In this document: in pieces, positions 55,544 through 64,000 of the stretch
How positions within the stretch are numbered: the first letter of the stretch is position 1
How the letters are laid out: each line of letters starts with the position of its first letter
NCBI RefSeq assembly: GCF_022690765.1
Contig: NZ_JALCZA010000001.1
Span: 1-64,000 of the forward strand
Length of the DNA: 64,000 nucleotides
Origin: Anaeromyxobacter oryzisoli
GTDB taxonomy: Bacteria > Myxococcota > Myxococcia > Myxococcales > Anaeromyxobacteraceae
Direction: 5' to 3'
Made by a program: the position numbers and the translations under genes
Notes under the pieces: model-generated
The model's input: only the letters and a program-made list of their open reading frames with translations
What the model was told of the DNA's origin: nothing
The model's database searches: none

Positions 55544-56602
55544 GTGACCCGGACCGGCAAGGCCTCGCCGCTCGCCGCCGCCCTCGCCCGGGCGGCCCTC
55601 GACTCGCTCCCCGACGCGATCGTGGTCGTCGGGGCGGACGGCGGGGTGCTGCACCTCAACCCCGCCGCCGAAGAGCTCTTCGGCCGCTCGCGCGAGCGGG
55701 CGGTCGAGCTCCCGGCGCGCGCCCTGCCGGGCGGGGCGCAGCTCGCGATGCTCGCGGAGCGCGCCCGTATCTCGCAGGAAACCCAGGCGGGCGACTATCC
55801 GAGCCCTCAGGACCCCGGGACCTCGATCCCGGTCGAGGCGAACCCGCTCCTCGACGGCGCGGATTGCGTCGGCGCGGTCCTCGCCCTCCGCGCCCGGCGC
55901 TCGCCCGAGCGCGCCCTCGACTTCGAGGCGCTCGCCGCTGGGCTCGCGCATGAGATCAAGAACCCCCTCGCGGGGCTCCAGGGCTCGGCGGAGCTCCTCG
56001 CCCGCGAGGCGGAGGGGCCAGCCCGGGAGTACGCGCAGGTGATCGCCCGCGAGGCGAAGCGGGTGGACGGCCTGGTCCGCGAGCTGCTCGACCTCGCCCG
56101 GCCGGCGGCGCTCCAGGTCGGGCCGGTGAACCTGCACAACGTCCTCGACGACGTGCTGGTGCTCGCCCGCGGCGTGCCGAACGGCGACCGGATCAAGTTC
56201 CAGGAGCGCTACGACCCCTCGCTCCCGTCGGTGCAGGGCGACGCCGAGAAGCTCACGCAGGTGGTCCTCAACCTGATCCGGAACGCGGTGGACGCCGTGA
56301 TGGGCCGGCCCAACCCGGTCATCACCCTCGAGACCGGCGTGGCCGGGCTTCGGCTCCGCTCCGCGAGCGGCCGGACCCGGCCCCTCGCCCGCATCTCGGT
56401 CCAGGACACCGGCCCCGGCATCCCCGAGGGGATGATCCCCCGCCTGTTCACGCCCTTCGCGACCTCGAAGCCGCACGGCACCGGGCTCGGCCTCGCCATC
56501 AGCCGGCGGATCGTCGAGGCCCATGGCGGCCGGATCGAGGTGAAGAACCGGGCCGCGGGCGGCGCCGAGGCGAACGTGTACCTTCCCCTCGACGTGCCGT
56601 AG
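55544..56602 (+). CDS. ntrB: NtrB/GlnL-type nitrogen sensor kinase
   Basis: A 352-residue soluble kinase with the NtrB layout: PAS domain (ALDSLPDAIVVVGADGG), H box (AAGLAHEIKNPLAGLQGSAE), and ATPase (LNLIRNAVDAVMG; DTGPGIPEGM; GTGLGLAISRRI). It starts at a GTG 10 nt after glnB. In the family it phosphorylates NtrC when PII is uridylylated. The position between glnB and ntrC supports the assignment. Confidence 0.92.
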   Translation: MTRTGKASPLAAALARAALDSLPDAIVVVGADGGVLHLNPAAEELFGRSRERAVELPARALPGGAQLAMLAERARISQETQAGDYPSPQDPGTSIPVEANPLLDGADCVGAVLALRARRSPERALDFEALAAGLAHEIKNPLAGLQGSAELLAREAEGPAREYAQVIAREAKRVDGLVRELLDLARPAALQVGPVNLHNVLDDVLVLARGVPNGDRIKFQERYDPSLPSVQGDAEKLTQVVLNLIRNAVDAVMGRPNPVITLETGVAGLRLRSASGRTRPLARISVQDTGPGIPEGMIPRLFTPFATSKPHGTGLGLAISRRIVEAHGGRIEVKNRAAGGAEANVYLPLDVP

Positions 56603-56728
56603 CCAGGTCTCCTGGCCGCCCGCTCGACGCGCGGCCGGGCGGGTGCGCTGGCGCCGCGCTGCCCTGGCGGGTGGCGCGCTGGCCCCGTCCTTGCTTAGAG
56701 CAGCCTTCGGCTTGGAGAGGAGGCACGC

Positions 56729-58198
56729 TTGCGGAAGGTCCTGATCGTCGACGACGAACCCTCGGTGCGCTTCGTCCTCGCGCGGACCTGCGAGCGCGCG
56801 GGGGTGCCATTCGAGGAGGCGGGCAGCGCGGAGGAGGCGCGGGTGAAGCTGCGCGCCTCCGGCGGAGGCCAGGACGGGATCGGCCTCGTCCTCCTCGACG
56901 TCCGCCTCCCCGGCGACGACGGCTTCAAGCTCCTCGGCGAGATCGGCGGCCGGACCGACTCGCCGTTCATCGTGGTGATGACCGCCGAGGACACCATGCG
57001 CTCCGCCGTCGAGGCGATGAAGCGCGGCGCGGCGGACTACCTCGGCAAGCCCTTCGACCTCCCCCGCGTCGAGCGGATCGTGCGGGACCTCGCCGCCGTC
57101 AGCGCGGCGCCGGTGGACGGCCACGAGCCCGGCGCCGAGGCGGAGGCGCCGGGAGACTCGGTCGAGGCGCGGATCGACCCGAACGCCGAGCCCCGCCGCT
57201 ATCGTGACGTGGCGCTCCCCGAGACCCTGATCGGCCGCTCCGCCGCGATGGTCGAGGTCTACAAGGAGATCGGGCGGGTGGCGCGGACCGAGATGACCGT
57301 GCTGCTCATGGGCGAGTCCGGGACCGGCAAGGAGCTGGTCGCCCGGGCGGTCCACGCGAACTCGACCCGCTCGCGCGGCCCCTTCGTCACCGTCAACATG
57401 GCGGCGATCCCTCGGGATCTCATCGAGAGCGAGCTCTACGGGCACGAGAAGGGCTCCTTCACCGGCGCGGTCGAGCGCCGCCCGGGCAAGTTCGAGCTCG
57501 CGAGCGGCGGGACGCTCTTCCTCGACGAGATCGGCGAGATGCCGATCGAGCTGCAGGCGAAGCTCCTCCGCGTGCTGCAGGAGCGCGAGGTGGACCGGGT
57601 GGGCGGCTCGCGCCCGCTCCCCGTGGACGTCCGGATCGTCGCCGCGACGAACGCCGATCTGGCCCGCTCGGTCGAGGAGGGCCGCTTCCGGCGCGACCTG
57701 TACTACCGGCTCGCGGTGGTCCCGATCCGCCTGCCGCCGCTGCGCGAGCGCGAGGGCGACGTGGTCCTGCTCGCGCGCCACTTCATCGCGAAGTACGGCG
57801 AGCAGCTCAAGGGGCGCGCCGTCGCCCTCGCGAAGGACGCCGAGCCGGTGCTGCTCTCCCACGCCTGGCCCGGCAACGTCCGCGAGCTCCAGAACGTGCT
57901 GCAGCGGGCGCTCCTCAAGGTCGCGGGCCAGCGGATCGGCGCGAGCGACCTCATCGGCCTGCTGCCCGCGGCGACGACGCAGGAGCGCGGCGTGCGCGGG
58001 CTGGTCGAGTCGGTGCTCGATGCCGCCGCGCCGGAGCACGGCCGCTATCAGGCCGCCCTCGCCGCGGTCGAGGGGCCGCTCATCGCCGCGGCGCTCGCAC
58101 GCACGAAGGGGAACCAGCTCCGCGCCGCCGAGCTCCTCGGCATGAACCGGAACACGCTCCGCGAGCGCATGCGCGCGCTCGGGATGAAGCCGCGATAG
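56729..58198 (+). CDS. ntrC: NtrC-type nitrogen regulator
   Basis: A 489-residue sigma-54 activator. Receiver (KVLIVDDEPSVRFVL; Asp in LVLLDVRLPGDDG; LGKPFDLP), AAA domain ([14 protein letters not shown] in place of GAFTGA; GTLFLDEIGEMP) and Fis-like HTH (NQLRAAELLGMNRNTLRERM). The start is TTG, supported by AGGAGG nine nt upstream. It should activate glnA and other nitrogen genes. Confidence 0.93.
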   Translation: MRKVLIVDDEPSVRFVLARTCERAGVPFEEAGSAEEARVKLRASGGGQDGIGLVLLDVRLPGDDGFKLLGEIGGRTDSPFIVVMTAEDTMRSAVEAMKRGAADYLGKPFDLPRVERIVRDLAAVSAAPVDGHEPGAEAEAPGDSVEARIDPNAEPRRYRDVALPETLIGRSAAMVEVYKEIGRVARTEMTVLLMGESGTGKELVARAVHANSTRSRGPFVTVNMAAIPRDLIESELYGHEKGSFTGAVERRPGKFELASGGTLFLDEIGEMPIELQAKLLRVLQEREVDRVGGSRPLPVDVRIVAATNADLARSVEEGRFRRDLYYRLAVVPIRLPPLREREGDVVLLARHFIAKYGEQLKGRAVALAKDAEPVLLSHAWPGNVRELQNVLQRALLKVAGQRIGASDLIGLLPAATTQERGVRGLVESVLDAAAPEHGRYQAALAAVEGPLIAAALARTKGNQLRAAELLGMNRNTLRERMRALGMKPR

Positions 58199-58678
58199 CG
58201 GCTCCCACTGCCCGCACTTCGCGCAGGGCTCTGCCTGGATCTTGGGCAGCGGCGGGCGCTCGGTCCTGCGCCGCGGTCGGCGCTGGCGAGCGCGAGCGCC
58301 CGTCAGCCTCGCAGCGCCGGGCCAGATCCCGTAGCAGCTAGTCGCGCCAGCGCGTCGGTGTCGGGTCGAGTCCGCACCGTGGCCCCGGTGCGTCTGGGCG
58401 CCGCTTCGAAACCTCCCTCGGTTGGTCGGCGCTGGCCCGGCGGCACCGCGCGGTCGCTGCAGCGCGGGCGCGGGCTCGCCCGGCTCGCCCGACCGAGAGA
58501 AGTGCACGCTGCGGCGGCGGCGCGCAGGCTGGGCGGGGCAGGAAAACTTCTCTCGGTCGGGTTCGAGCATCGACCCGCGTGGTCCACGCTGCCCGGAAAT
58601 CGAGCACCCCGTGATACGGGACGAGGCAGCAACCCCTCGTATCGCCGTGGATTTGCAGGGTGGCGGGGGTTTCGCGGG
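58199..58678. repeat. Gene-free region with an inverted pair of 18-bp repeats
   Basis: The 547-bp space 58199-58745 between ntrC and glnA. At 58488-58503 the motif is CCCGACCGAGAGAAGT (minus), at 58543-58561 AAAACTTCTCTCGGTCGGG (plus), so the two face each other across about 40 bp and can pair as a hairpin (REPIN-like). A degenerate copy lies at about 58407-58429. No gene is supported in this space; a promoter candidate follows. Confidence 0.8.
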
Positions 58679-58694
58679 TGGCATGTGGCGTGCT
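58679..58694 (+). promoter_or_regulatory. Candidate sigma-54 promoter of glnA
   Basis: TGGCATGTGGCGTGCT matches the -24/-12 pattern with correct GG-N10-GC spacing, 51 nt before the glnA ATG. NtrC encoded upstream would be its activator. Confidence 0.55.
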
Positions 58695-58745
58695 ATCTCG
58701 ACCGGCACCAACCGCTCCGATTTCGGACACTGGAGACACCGCGCG

Positions 58746-60170
<1,425 letters not shown>

Positions 60171-60199
60171 TCGAAGCGTTCGGCAGACCGTCTCACCGG

Positions 60200-60230
60200 C
60201 GGCCGCCCGCGAGGGCGGCCGTCGTCGTTT
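60200..60230 (+). terminator. Intrinsic terminator of glnA
   Basis: Nine-base stem CGGCCGCCC / GGGCGGCCG with a GCGA loop (60200-60221), followed by TCGTCGTTT. It lies 30 nt after the glnA stop. Confidence 0.8.
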
Positions 60231-60331
60231 CGGCGATCGCGACGCCCCCGCCGCGGAGCCATGACGACGACCGCCGCGACGCGAGGCCTGCCCGCCTTCC
60301 CCGTCGCCCGCCCCTCTGGTATTCCGGGCCC

Positions 60332-61624
60332 GTGCCGACCCTCCGGGACCGATACCGCGCCACGGTGGGCGGGCTGCCGCCGGTCTTCTGGACCCTCTGG
60401 ACCGGCATGCTCCTGAACCGGCTCGGGAGCTTCGTCGGGACCTTCCTCGCCATCTACCTGACGCGGGACTGCGGCTTCACCGTCGCCGAGGCTGGGCGCG
60501 TGGTCGCCCTCTACGGCGTCGGGATCACCGCCGCCGGCCCGGTGGGCGGCTCGCTCGCGGACCGGGTCGGCCGCCGCTTCACGATGCTGCTCGGGCTCGT
60601 CCTCGGGTCCGCCTCCGTGGTCGCGCTCGGCTTCGTGCGGGATCCGACCGGCCTCGCGGTCCTCGCCTTCCTCGCCGCGGCCACGGGCGAGCTGTACCGA
60701 CCCGCGGTCAACGCGGCGGTCGCCGACGTGGTCGCGCCGGAGGACCGGCCGCGCGCGTACGGCCTCGTCTACTGGGCGGTGAACCTCGGGTGGGCCCTCG
60801 GCCTCGCCTTCGCCGGCGTGGTCGCGGACCGCTCCCTGGTCGCGCTCTTCTTCCTCGACGCGGCCACCACGCTCGCGTTCGCGGTGGCCATCGCGCTGCG
60901 CGTGCCGGAGACGCGACCGCGGGGGCTGGTGCGCCAGCCGCCGCTCGCCGGGCTGCGCCGGGTCCTCGCCGACGGGCCGTACGTCGCCTTCCTCGCCCTG
61001 AACCTCGCGGCGCTGGTGGTGTTCACCCAGTTCCAGCTCGCCGCGCCGCTCGACATGGGCGCGCACGGGATCGGGCCGGGCGCGTTCTCCCTGCTGATGG
61101 CGCTGAACGGCGTCGGGGTCGTCCTGCTCCAGCCCACGCTCGCGCCCCAGCTCCGGCGGTTCGACGGCGCGCACCTCCTCGCCGCCTCCGCGCTGCTCAT
61201 CGGCCTCGGCTTCGGCGTGAACGCCTTCGGCGGGTCGTTCCCGGTCTACGCCCTCGGCGTGGTGCTCTGGACGATCGGCGAGGTGGTCGGGTTCCCCGTG
61301 GCGTCCGCGCTCGTCTCGGACCTCGCGCCGGCGGAGCTCCGCGGCCGCTACCAGGGCGCGTTCTCCATGACCTGGGGGCTCGCCTTCACGCTGTCGCCCG
61401 TCTTCGGCGGCGAGCTGCTCGAGCGCTTCGGGGGCCGGACGCTCTGGCTCGCCTGCCTCGTGGTCGGCGCCGCCGTGGCGCTCGGCCACCTCGCCGCCGC
61501 GGGTCCGCGCCGCCGTCACCTCGCGAGGCTCGGCGTCCAGGCGGCCCCCGAAGCGGGCGTCCGAGGCCGGCTCTGCCAGGGGCTGGCGCAGGGTGCCGCG
61601 CCGGGCGGCGCGCGCCTGCGCTGA
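60332..61624 (+). CDS. MFS transporter
   Basis: A 430-residue membrane transporter of the major facilitator superfamily with about 12 helices. The motif A loop is GGSLADRVGRRFTML, a second one is RDPTGLAVLAFLAAATGELYRPAVNAAVADV, and PVASALVSDLAPAELRGRYQGAF is typical of the MDR/YfmO-like drug-efflux branch. A GTG start at 60332 is the only codon near the first helix (VFWTLWTGMLLNRLGSFVGTF). Substrate unknown. Confidence 0.9.
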   Translation: MPTLRDRYRATVGGLPPVFWTLWTGMLLNRLGSFVGTFLAIYLTRDCGFTVAEAGRVVALYGVGITAAGPVGGSLADRVGRRFTMLLGLVLGSASVVALGFVRDPTGLAVLAFLAAATGELYRPAVNAAVADVVAPEDRPRAYGLVYWAVNLGWALGLAFAGVVADRSLVALFFLDAATTLAFAVAIALRVPETRPRGLVRQPPLAGLRRVLADGPYVAFLALNLAALVVFTQFQLAAPLDMGAHGIGPGAFSLLMALNGVGVVLLQPTLAPQLRRFDGAHLLAASALLIGLGFGVNAFGGSFPVYALGVVLWTIGEVVGFPVASALVSDLAPAELRGRYQGAFSMTWGLAFTLSPVFGGELLERFGGRTLWLACLVVGAAVALGHLAAAGPRRRHLARLGVQAAPEAGVRGRLCQGLAQGAAPGGARLR

Positions 61625-61635
61625 TTCGCCACCGT

Positions 61636-61770
61636 CGAAACTTCTCTCGGTTCGGTTTGGGCGCCCCCCTGCGGGCCCCCGCGCGGTCCGGCGCGCGCGC
61701 GGTCGCGCGGGAAAACTTCTCTCGGTCGGGAGCGGCGGCGGGGAACGGCCGCAAACTTCTCTCGGTCGGG
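61636..61770 (+). repeat. Three 18-bp interspersed repeats
   Basis: Copies at 61637-61655 (slightly altered), 61711-61730 and 61752-61770, all plus strand, fill the 227-bp space between the MFS gene and the DUF2332 gene. Confidence 0.85.
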
Positions 61771-61851
61771 AGCGAGGGACCCGGGCGGGCGCCCCCGCGC
61801 CGGCGGCAGCGCGCGCCGCCCGTTGGCAGGATGGTCCTGAGGGAGGCTCCC

Positions 61852-62961
61852 ATGACCACGCCCCGCAGCGGGATGGCCCGACTCGCCGAGGAGCTGGCGC
61901 TCGAGCGCGCGAAGGTGGCGGACCGATCGCCGCCCTACGAGCGGGCGCTCGAGCACTTGCCCACCGTGCTGGAGGGTGCCGAGGGGCGCTACGTCGCCGC
62001 CGCGTGGGAGCACCGGACGTTCATCGTGCCGGGGGAGCGCGCGCAGCTGCTGCTCGCCGCCCTCCGCGCCGACGCGCGGGCGGAGGGGCCGGGGCACCCG
62101 CTCTACGAGGGGTTCGGCGCGCCGGCGCCACGCGCCGGGGCGGTGACGGAGGCCGCGATCCGGGCGGGGCTCTCCCCGGACCGGGAGCGCGTGTACGACG
62201 CGCTCGCCCAGCGCTGGGTCGCGATCGAGGAGCCGGCGCGCGCCGTGGCGTGGCTCTGGCCGGCGGCGCTCGCCGGGGCGTCTCGCGGGGCGCGGCCGCT
62301 CGCCATTGCCGAGGTGGGCGCGCGCGCCGGGCTGAACCTCGTCGCGGACTCCCTCCCGCACGGCTGGACCTTCACCGACGGCGAGGAGGTCGAGGCCGCG
62401 CGCGGCGTGCGGACCATCGCCCGGCTCGGCCTCGACCCGGCGCCCCTCGACGCGCTCCGGCCCGGGGACGCGGAGTGGCTCCGCTCCTGCGTCTGGCCAT
62501 GCGACGCGGAGCGGGCGGCGCGCCTCGAGCAGGCGCTCGCAGCGTTCGTCGCGGCGCGCGCGCGGCCGGACGCGCCGGTGCTGCTCCCGATCGCGGCGCG
62601 GAACGCGCCCGCCCGCCTGGACCTCCTCTCGGGCCGCGTGCCGGACGCGCTCGTCCTCGCGTACCAGACGCACCTGCGCGAGCGGCTCGCCCAGGACGAG
62701 CGCGCCGAGTACGAGGCCGGGATGATCGCCTGGCTCGCGACCCACCCGCCCGGCCGGGCGCTCTGGGTCGAGCTCGAGCCGGCGCGGACCGGCGAGTCGT
62801 CGATGATCGTCGCCCACGCCCGCGAGGTGGACGGCCGCGTCCGCACGTTCGAGCTGGCGCGGTGCGAGCCGCACCTCTGCGAGCTGGCGCGGGACCGTGA
62901 GGCGGTGGAGGCGCTCCGCGCGCTGCTCGCGCCGCAGGGCGCGGCGGCGCTGCCCGCGTAG
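61852..62961 (+). CDS. DUF2332-family protein
   Basis: A 369-residue cytoplasmic protein of the DUF2332 family. Recognisable segments are YERALEHLPTVLEGA, GAVTEAAIRAGLSPD, EVGARAGLNLVADSL (a Rossmann-type glycine-rich loop), LRSCVWPCDAERAARLEQAL and ALVLAYQTHLRERLAQDERA. A GGGAGG site precedes the ATG at 61852. The family has no established activity; the fold resembles an S-adenosylmethionine-dependent methyltransferase. Confidence 0.85.
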   Translation: MTTPRSGMARLAEELALERAKVADRSPPYERALEHLPTVLEGAEGRYVAAAWEHRTFIVPGERAQLLLAALRADARAEGPGHPLYEGFGAPAPRAGAVTEAAIRAGLSPDRERVYDALAQRWVAIEEPARAVAWLWPAALAGASRGARPLAIAEVGARAGLNLVADSLPHGWTFTDGEEVEAARGVRTIARLGLDPAPLDALRPGDAEWLRSCVWPCDAERAARLEQALAAFVAARARPDAPVLLPIAARNAPARLDLLSGRVPDALVLAYQTHLRERLAQDERAEYEAGMIAWLATHPPGRALWVELEPARTGESSMIVAHAREVDGRVRTFELARCEPHLCELARDREAVEALRALLAPQGAAALPA

Positions 62962-62992
62962 GCGCGCCGGATGCGCGCCGTCCGCCGCTCAG

Positions 62993-63180
62993 CGCCCGTG
63001 ACGGTCCCCGTATCCGTGCCCGTGACCGTGACCGTCCGTCTCCGTGCCCGCCTCCCGCGTCCCGCATCCCGTGGCCCGTGTCTCCGACGGATCGCGGGAT
63101 CGGGCCACGGGCCACGGGAACGGGTTCACGGGTCACGCAAAGCCGGTCACGGTGACGGGCACGGCCACGAAGACACGCGG
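62993..63180. repeat. GTG/CAC-rich mosaic repeat, copy 5
   Basis: GACGGTCCCCGTATCCGTGC, CCCGTGGCCCGTGT, CGGGCCACGGGCCACGGGAA, GGTTCACGGGTCACGCAAAG and CCGGTCACGGTGACGGGCAC appear in the family order. It lies between the DUF2332 and SDR genes, which converge. Confidence 0.8.
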
Positions 63181-63204
63181 CGGTGTTCCCGCGCCTCTGG
63201 GCGG

Positions 63205-63951
63205 CTACAGGGAGAGCCCCCCGTCCACGTCCACGCAGCGGCCGTCGAAGTAGTCGCACTCGAAGACGAACCGGACCGCGCGCCAGACGTCCTCCGGCAC
63301 GCCCGCCCGCCCCACCGGCACCCTCCCCACGATCGCGGCGCGCACCTTCTGGTTCATGCCTTGCGTCATCGGGGTGTCGATGAGCCCGGGCGCGACCGCG
63401 CCGACGCGGATCCCGAGCGGCGCGAGCTCGCGCGCCCAGGTGACCGTGTTCGCGGCGAGCGCCGCCTTCGCGGCGACGTAGGCCGACTGCCCGCGGTTCC
63501 CGTGACGGGCGAGCGACGAGAGGTTCACGATGACGCCCGGGCGCGTCCCGGCGCGGGCGAGGTACGCCGCGACCTCGCGGACCATCCGCGTCGCGCCGGT
63601 GAGGTTCACGGCGATCACCGCGTCGAACTCGGCCTCGGGGAGCGTCGTCACCTCGCCGGTCGTCTCGTCTCGCTTCACGAGGAGGCCGTCGCGGATGATC
63701 CCCGCGTTGTTCACGAGGGCGTTCAGCCCGCCCATCGCCCCCGCCGCCCAGCCGACGAAGGCCCGCGCGTCCTCCGGGCTCGTCACCTCGAGCCGCCGCC
63801 GGTGGATCCCCTCCGGCAGCGCGGCGAGCCCCGCGTCGTTCACGTCTCCCGCCGCGACCCGCGCGCCCGCCTCGAGGAGGCGCCGCGCGAAGTGGGCCCC
63901 CATCCCCTGGGCGGCGCCGGTCACGATCACCTTCAGCTCTCGCAGCTCCAT
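63205..63951 (-). CDS. SDR-family oxidoreductase (FabG-like)
   Basis: A 248-residue short-chain dehydrogenase. The cofactor motif is TGAAQGMG, the NNAG motif is in NALVNNAGIIRDGLL, and the catalytic Ser, Tyr and Lys are in VIVNLSSLARHGNRGQSAYVAAK. The insert DETTGEVTTLPEAEFDAV after the NNAG motif is longer than usual. It reduces or oxidises a carbonyl with NAD(P)H; the substrate is unknown. Confidence 0.93.
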   Translation of the reverse strand: MELRELKVIVTGAAQGMGAHFARRLLEAGARVAAGDVNDAGLAALPEGIHRRRLEVTSPEDARAFVGWAAGAMGGLNALVNNAGIIRDGLLVKRDETTGEVTTLPEAEFDAVIAVNLTGATRMVREVAAYLARAGTRPGVIVNLSSLARHGNRGQSAYVAAKAALAANTVTWARELAPLGIRVGAVAPGLIDTPMTQGMNQKVRAAIVGRVPVGRAGVPEDVWRAVRFVFECDYFDGRCVDVDGGLSL

Positions 63952-64000
63952 GGCTCCTCCTCGCGAGGACCCCGCCTCCGGATGATGCGCGCGCGCGCCA

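Overview
The window looks like a chromosomal segment of a high-GC member of the Myxococcota, most like Anaeromyxobacter. The inference rests on strong G/C bias at third codon positions, many PAS-rich histidine kinases and sigma-54 activators, and arrays of GC-rich intergenic repeats. No rRNA or tRNA gene, CRISPR array or prophage structural gene was recognised.

Layout. 1-6.5 kb (all minus): GIN-type lipoprotein, metallo-beta-lactamase-fold hydrolase, RNase H-like protein, PAS histidine kinase, superfamily 1 helicase. 6.8-13.4 kb: two hybrid kinases, a DUF6976-like protein, a PAP2 phosphatase and a small Smr protein. 13.9-20.2 kb (minus): a tightly overlapped five-gene signalling operon of two kinases, a small membrane-anchored protein, a secreted protein and a REC-PAS-kinase-REC protein. 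20.4-31.7 kb: PhoU-like/PiT phosphate pair, RlmN-like radical SAM enzyme, His-rich lipoprotein, 3-methyladenine glycosylase, pyruvate kinase, M24 peptidase and a Nudix-MBL fusion. 31.7-38.9 kb: NtrC-type regulator, FtsH, cardiolipin synthase and a DUF2157/GDYXXLXY pair. 52-55 kb: histidine kinase and alpha/beta hydrolase. 55.2-60.2 kb: nitrogen-control block glnB-ntrB-ntrC-glnA with two candidate sigma-54 promoters. 60.3-64 kb: MFS transporter, DUF2332 protein and an SDR oxidoreductase.

The most interesting part is an integrative element of about 12.0 kb (39881-51873, plus a TG core) whose ends can be fixed to the base. It is inserted in a REP-associated (RAYT, Y1/HUH) transposase gene: the gene's N-terminal part lies at 51876-52052 and its C-terminal part at 39160-39880. 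Rejoining the flanks restores one reading frame through the catalytic His-x-His codons. The reconstructed attP is an imperfect inverted repeat around the central dinucleotide, as expected for a large serine recombinase, and that recombinase gene sits at the left end. When the element is circular, the large recombinase frame runs across attP and ends in a TGATG overlap with the small serine recombinase gene of the right end, so integration splits a coupled operon and replaces the integrase tail.

The element also carries an AlpA-like HTH gene, a RepA-like ATPase beside an origin-like palindromic region, two ribbon-helix-helix genes, a stand-alone M41-type (FtsH-like) peptidase, and probable phage-defence cargo: a SIR2-like gene, an AbiV-family gene and a HEPN-like gene. 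An IS10-like insertion sequence with a 9-bp target duplication interrupts the SIR2-like gene.

Three repeat families fill the host intergenic spaces: an 18-bp motif (about 15 copies), a GTG/CAC-rich mosaic of 150-200 bp (five sites, one a 158-bp tandem array), and a third family with two copies.
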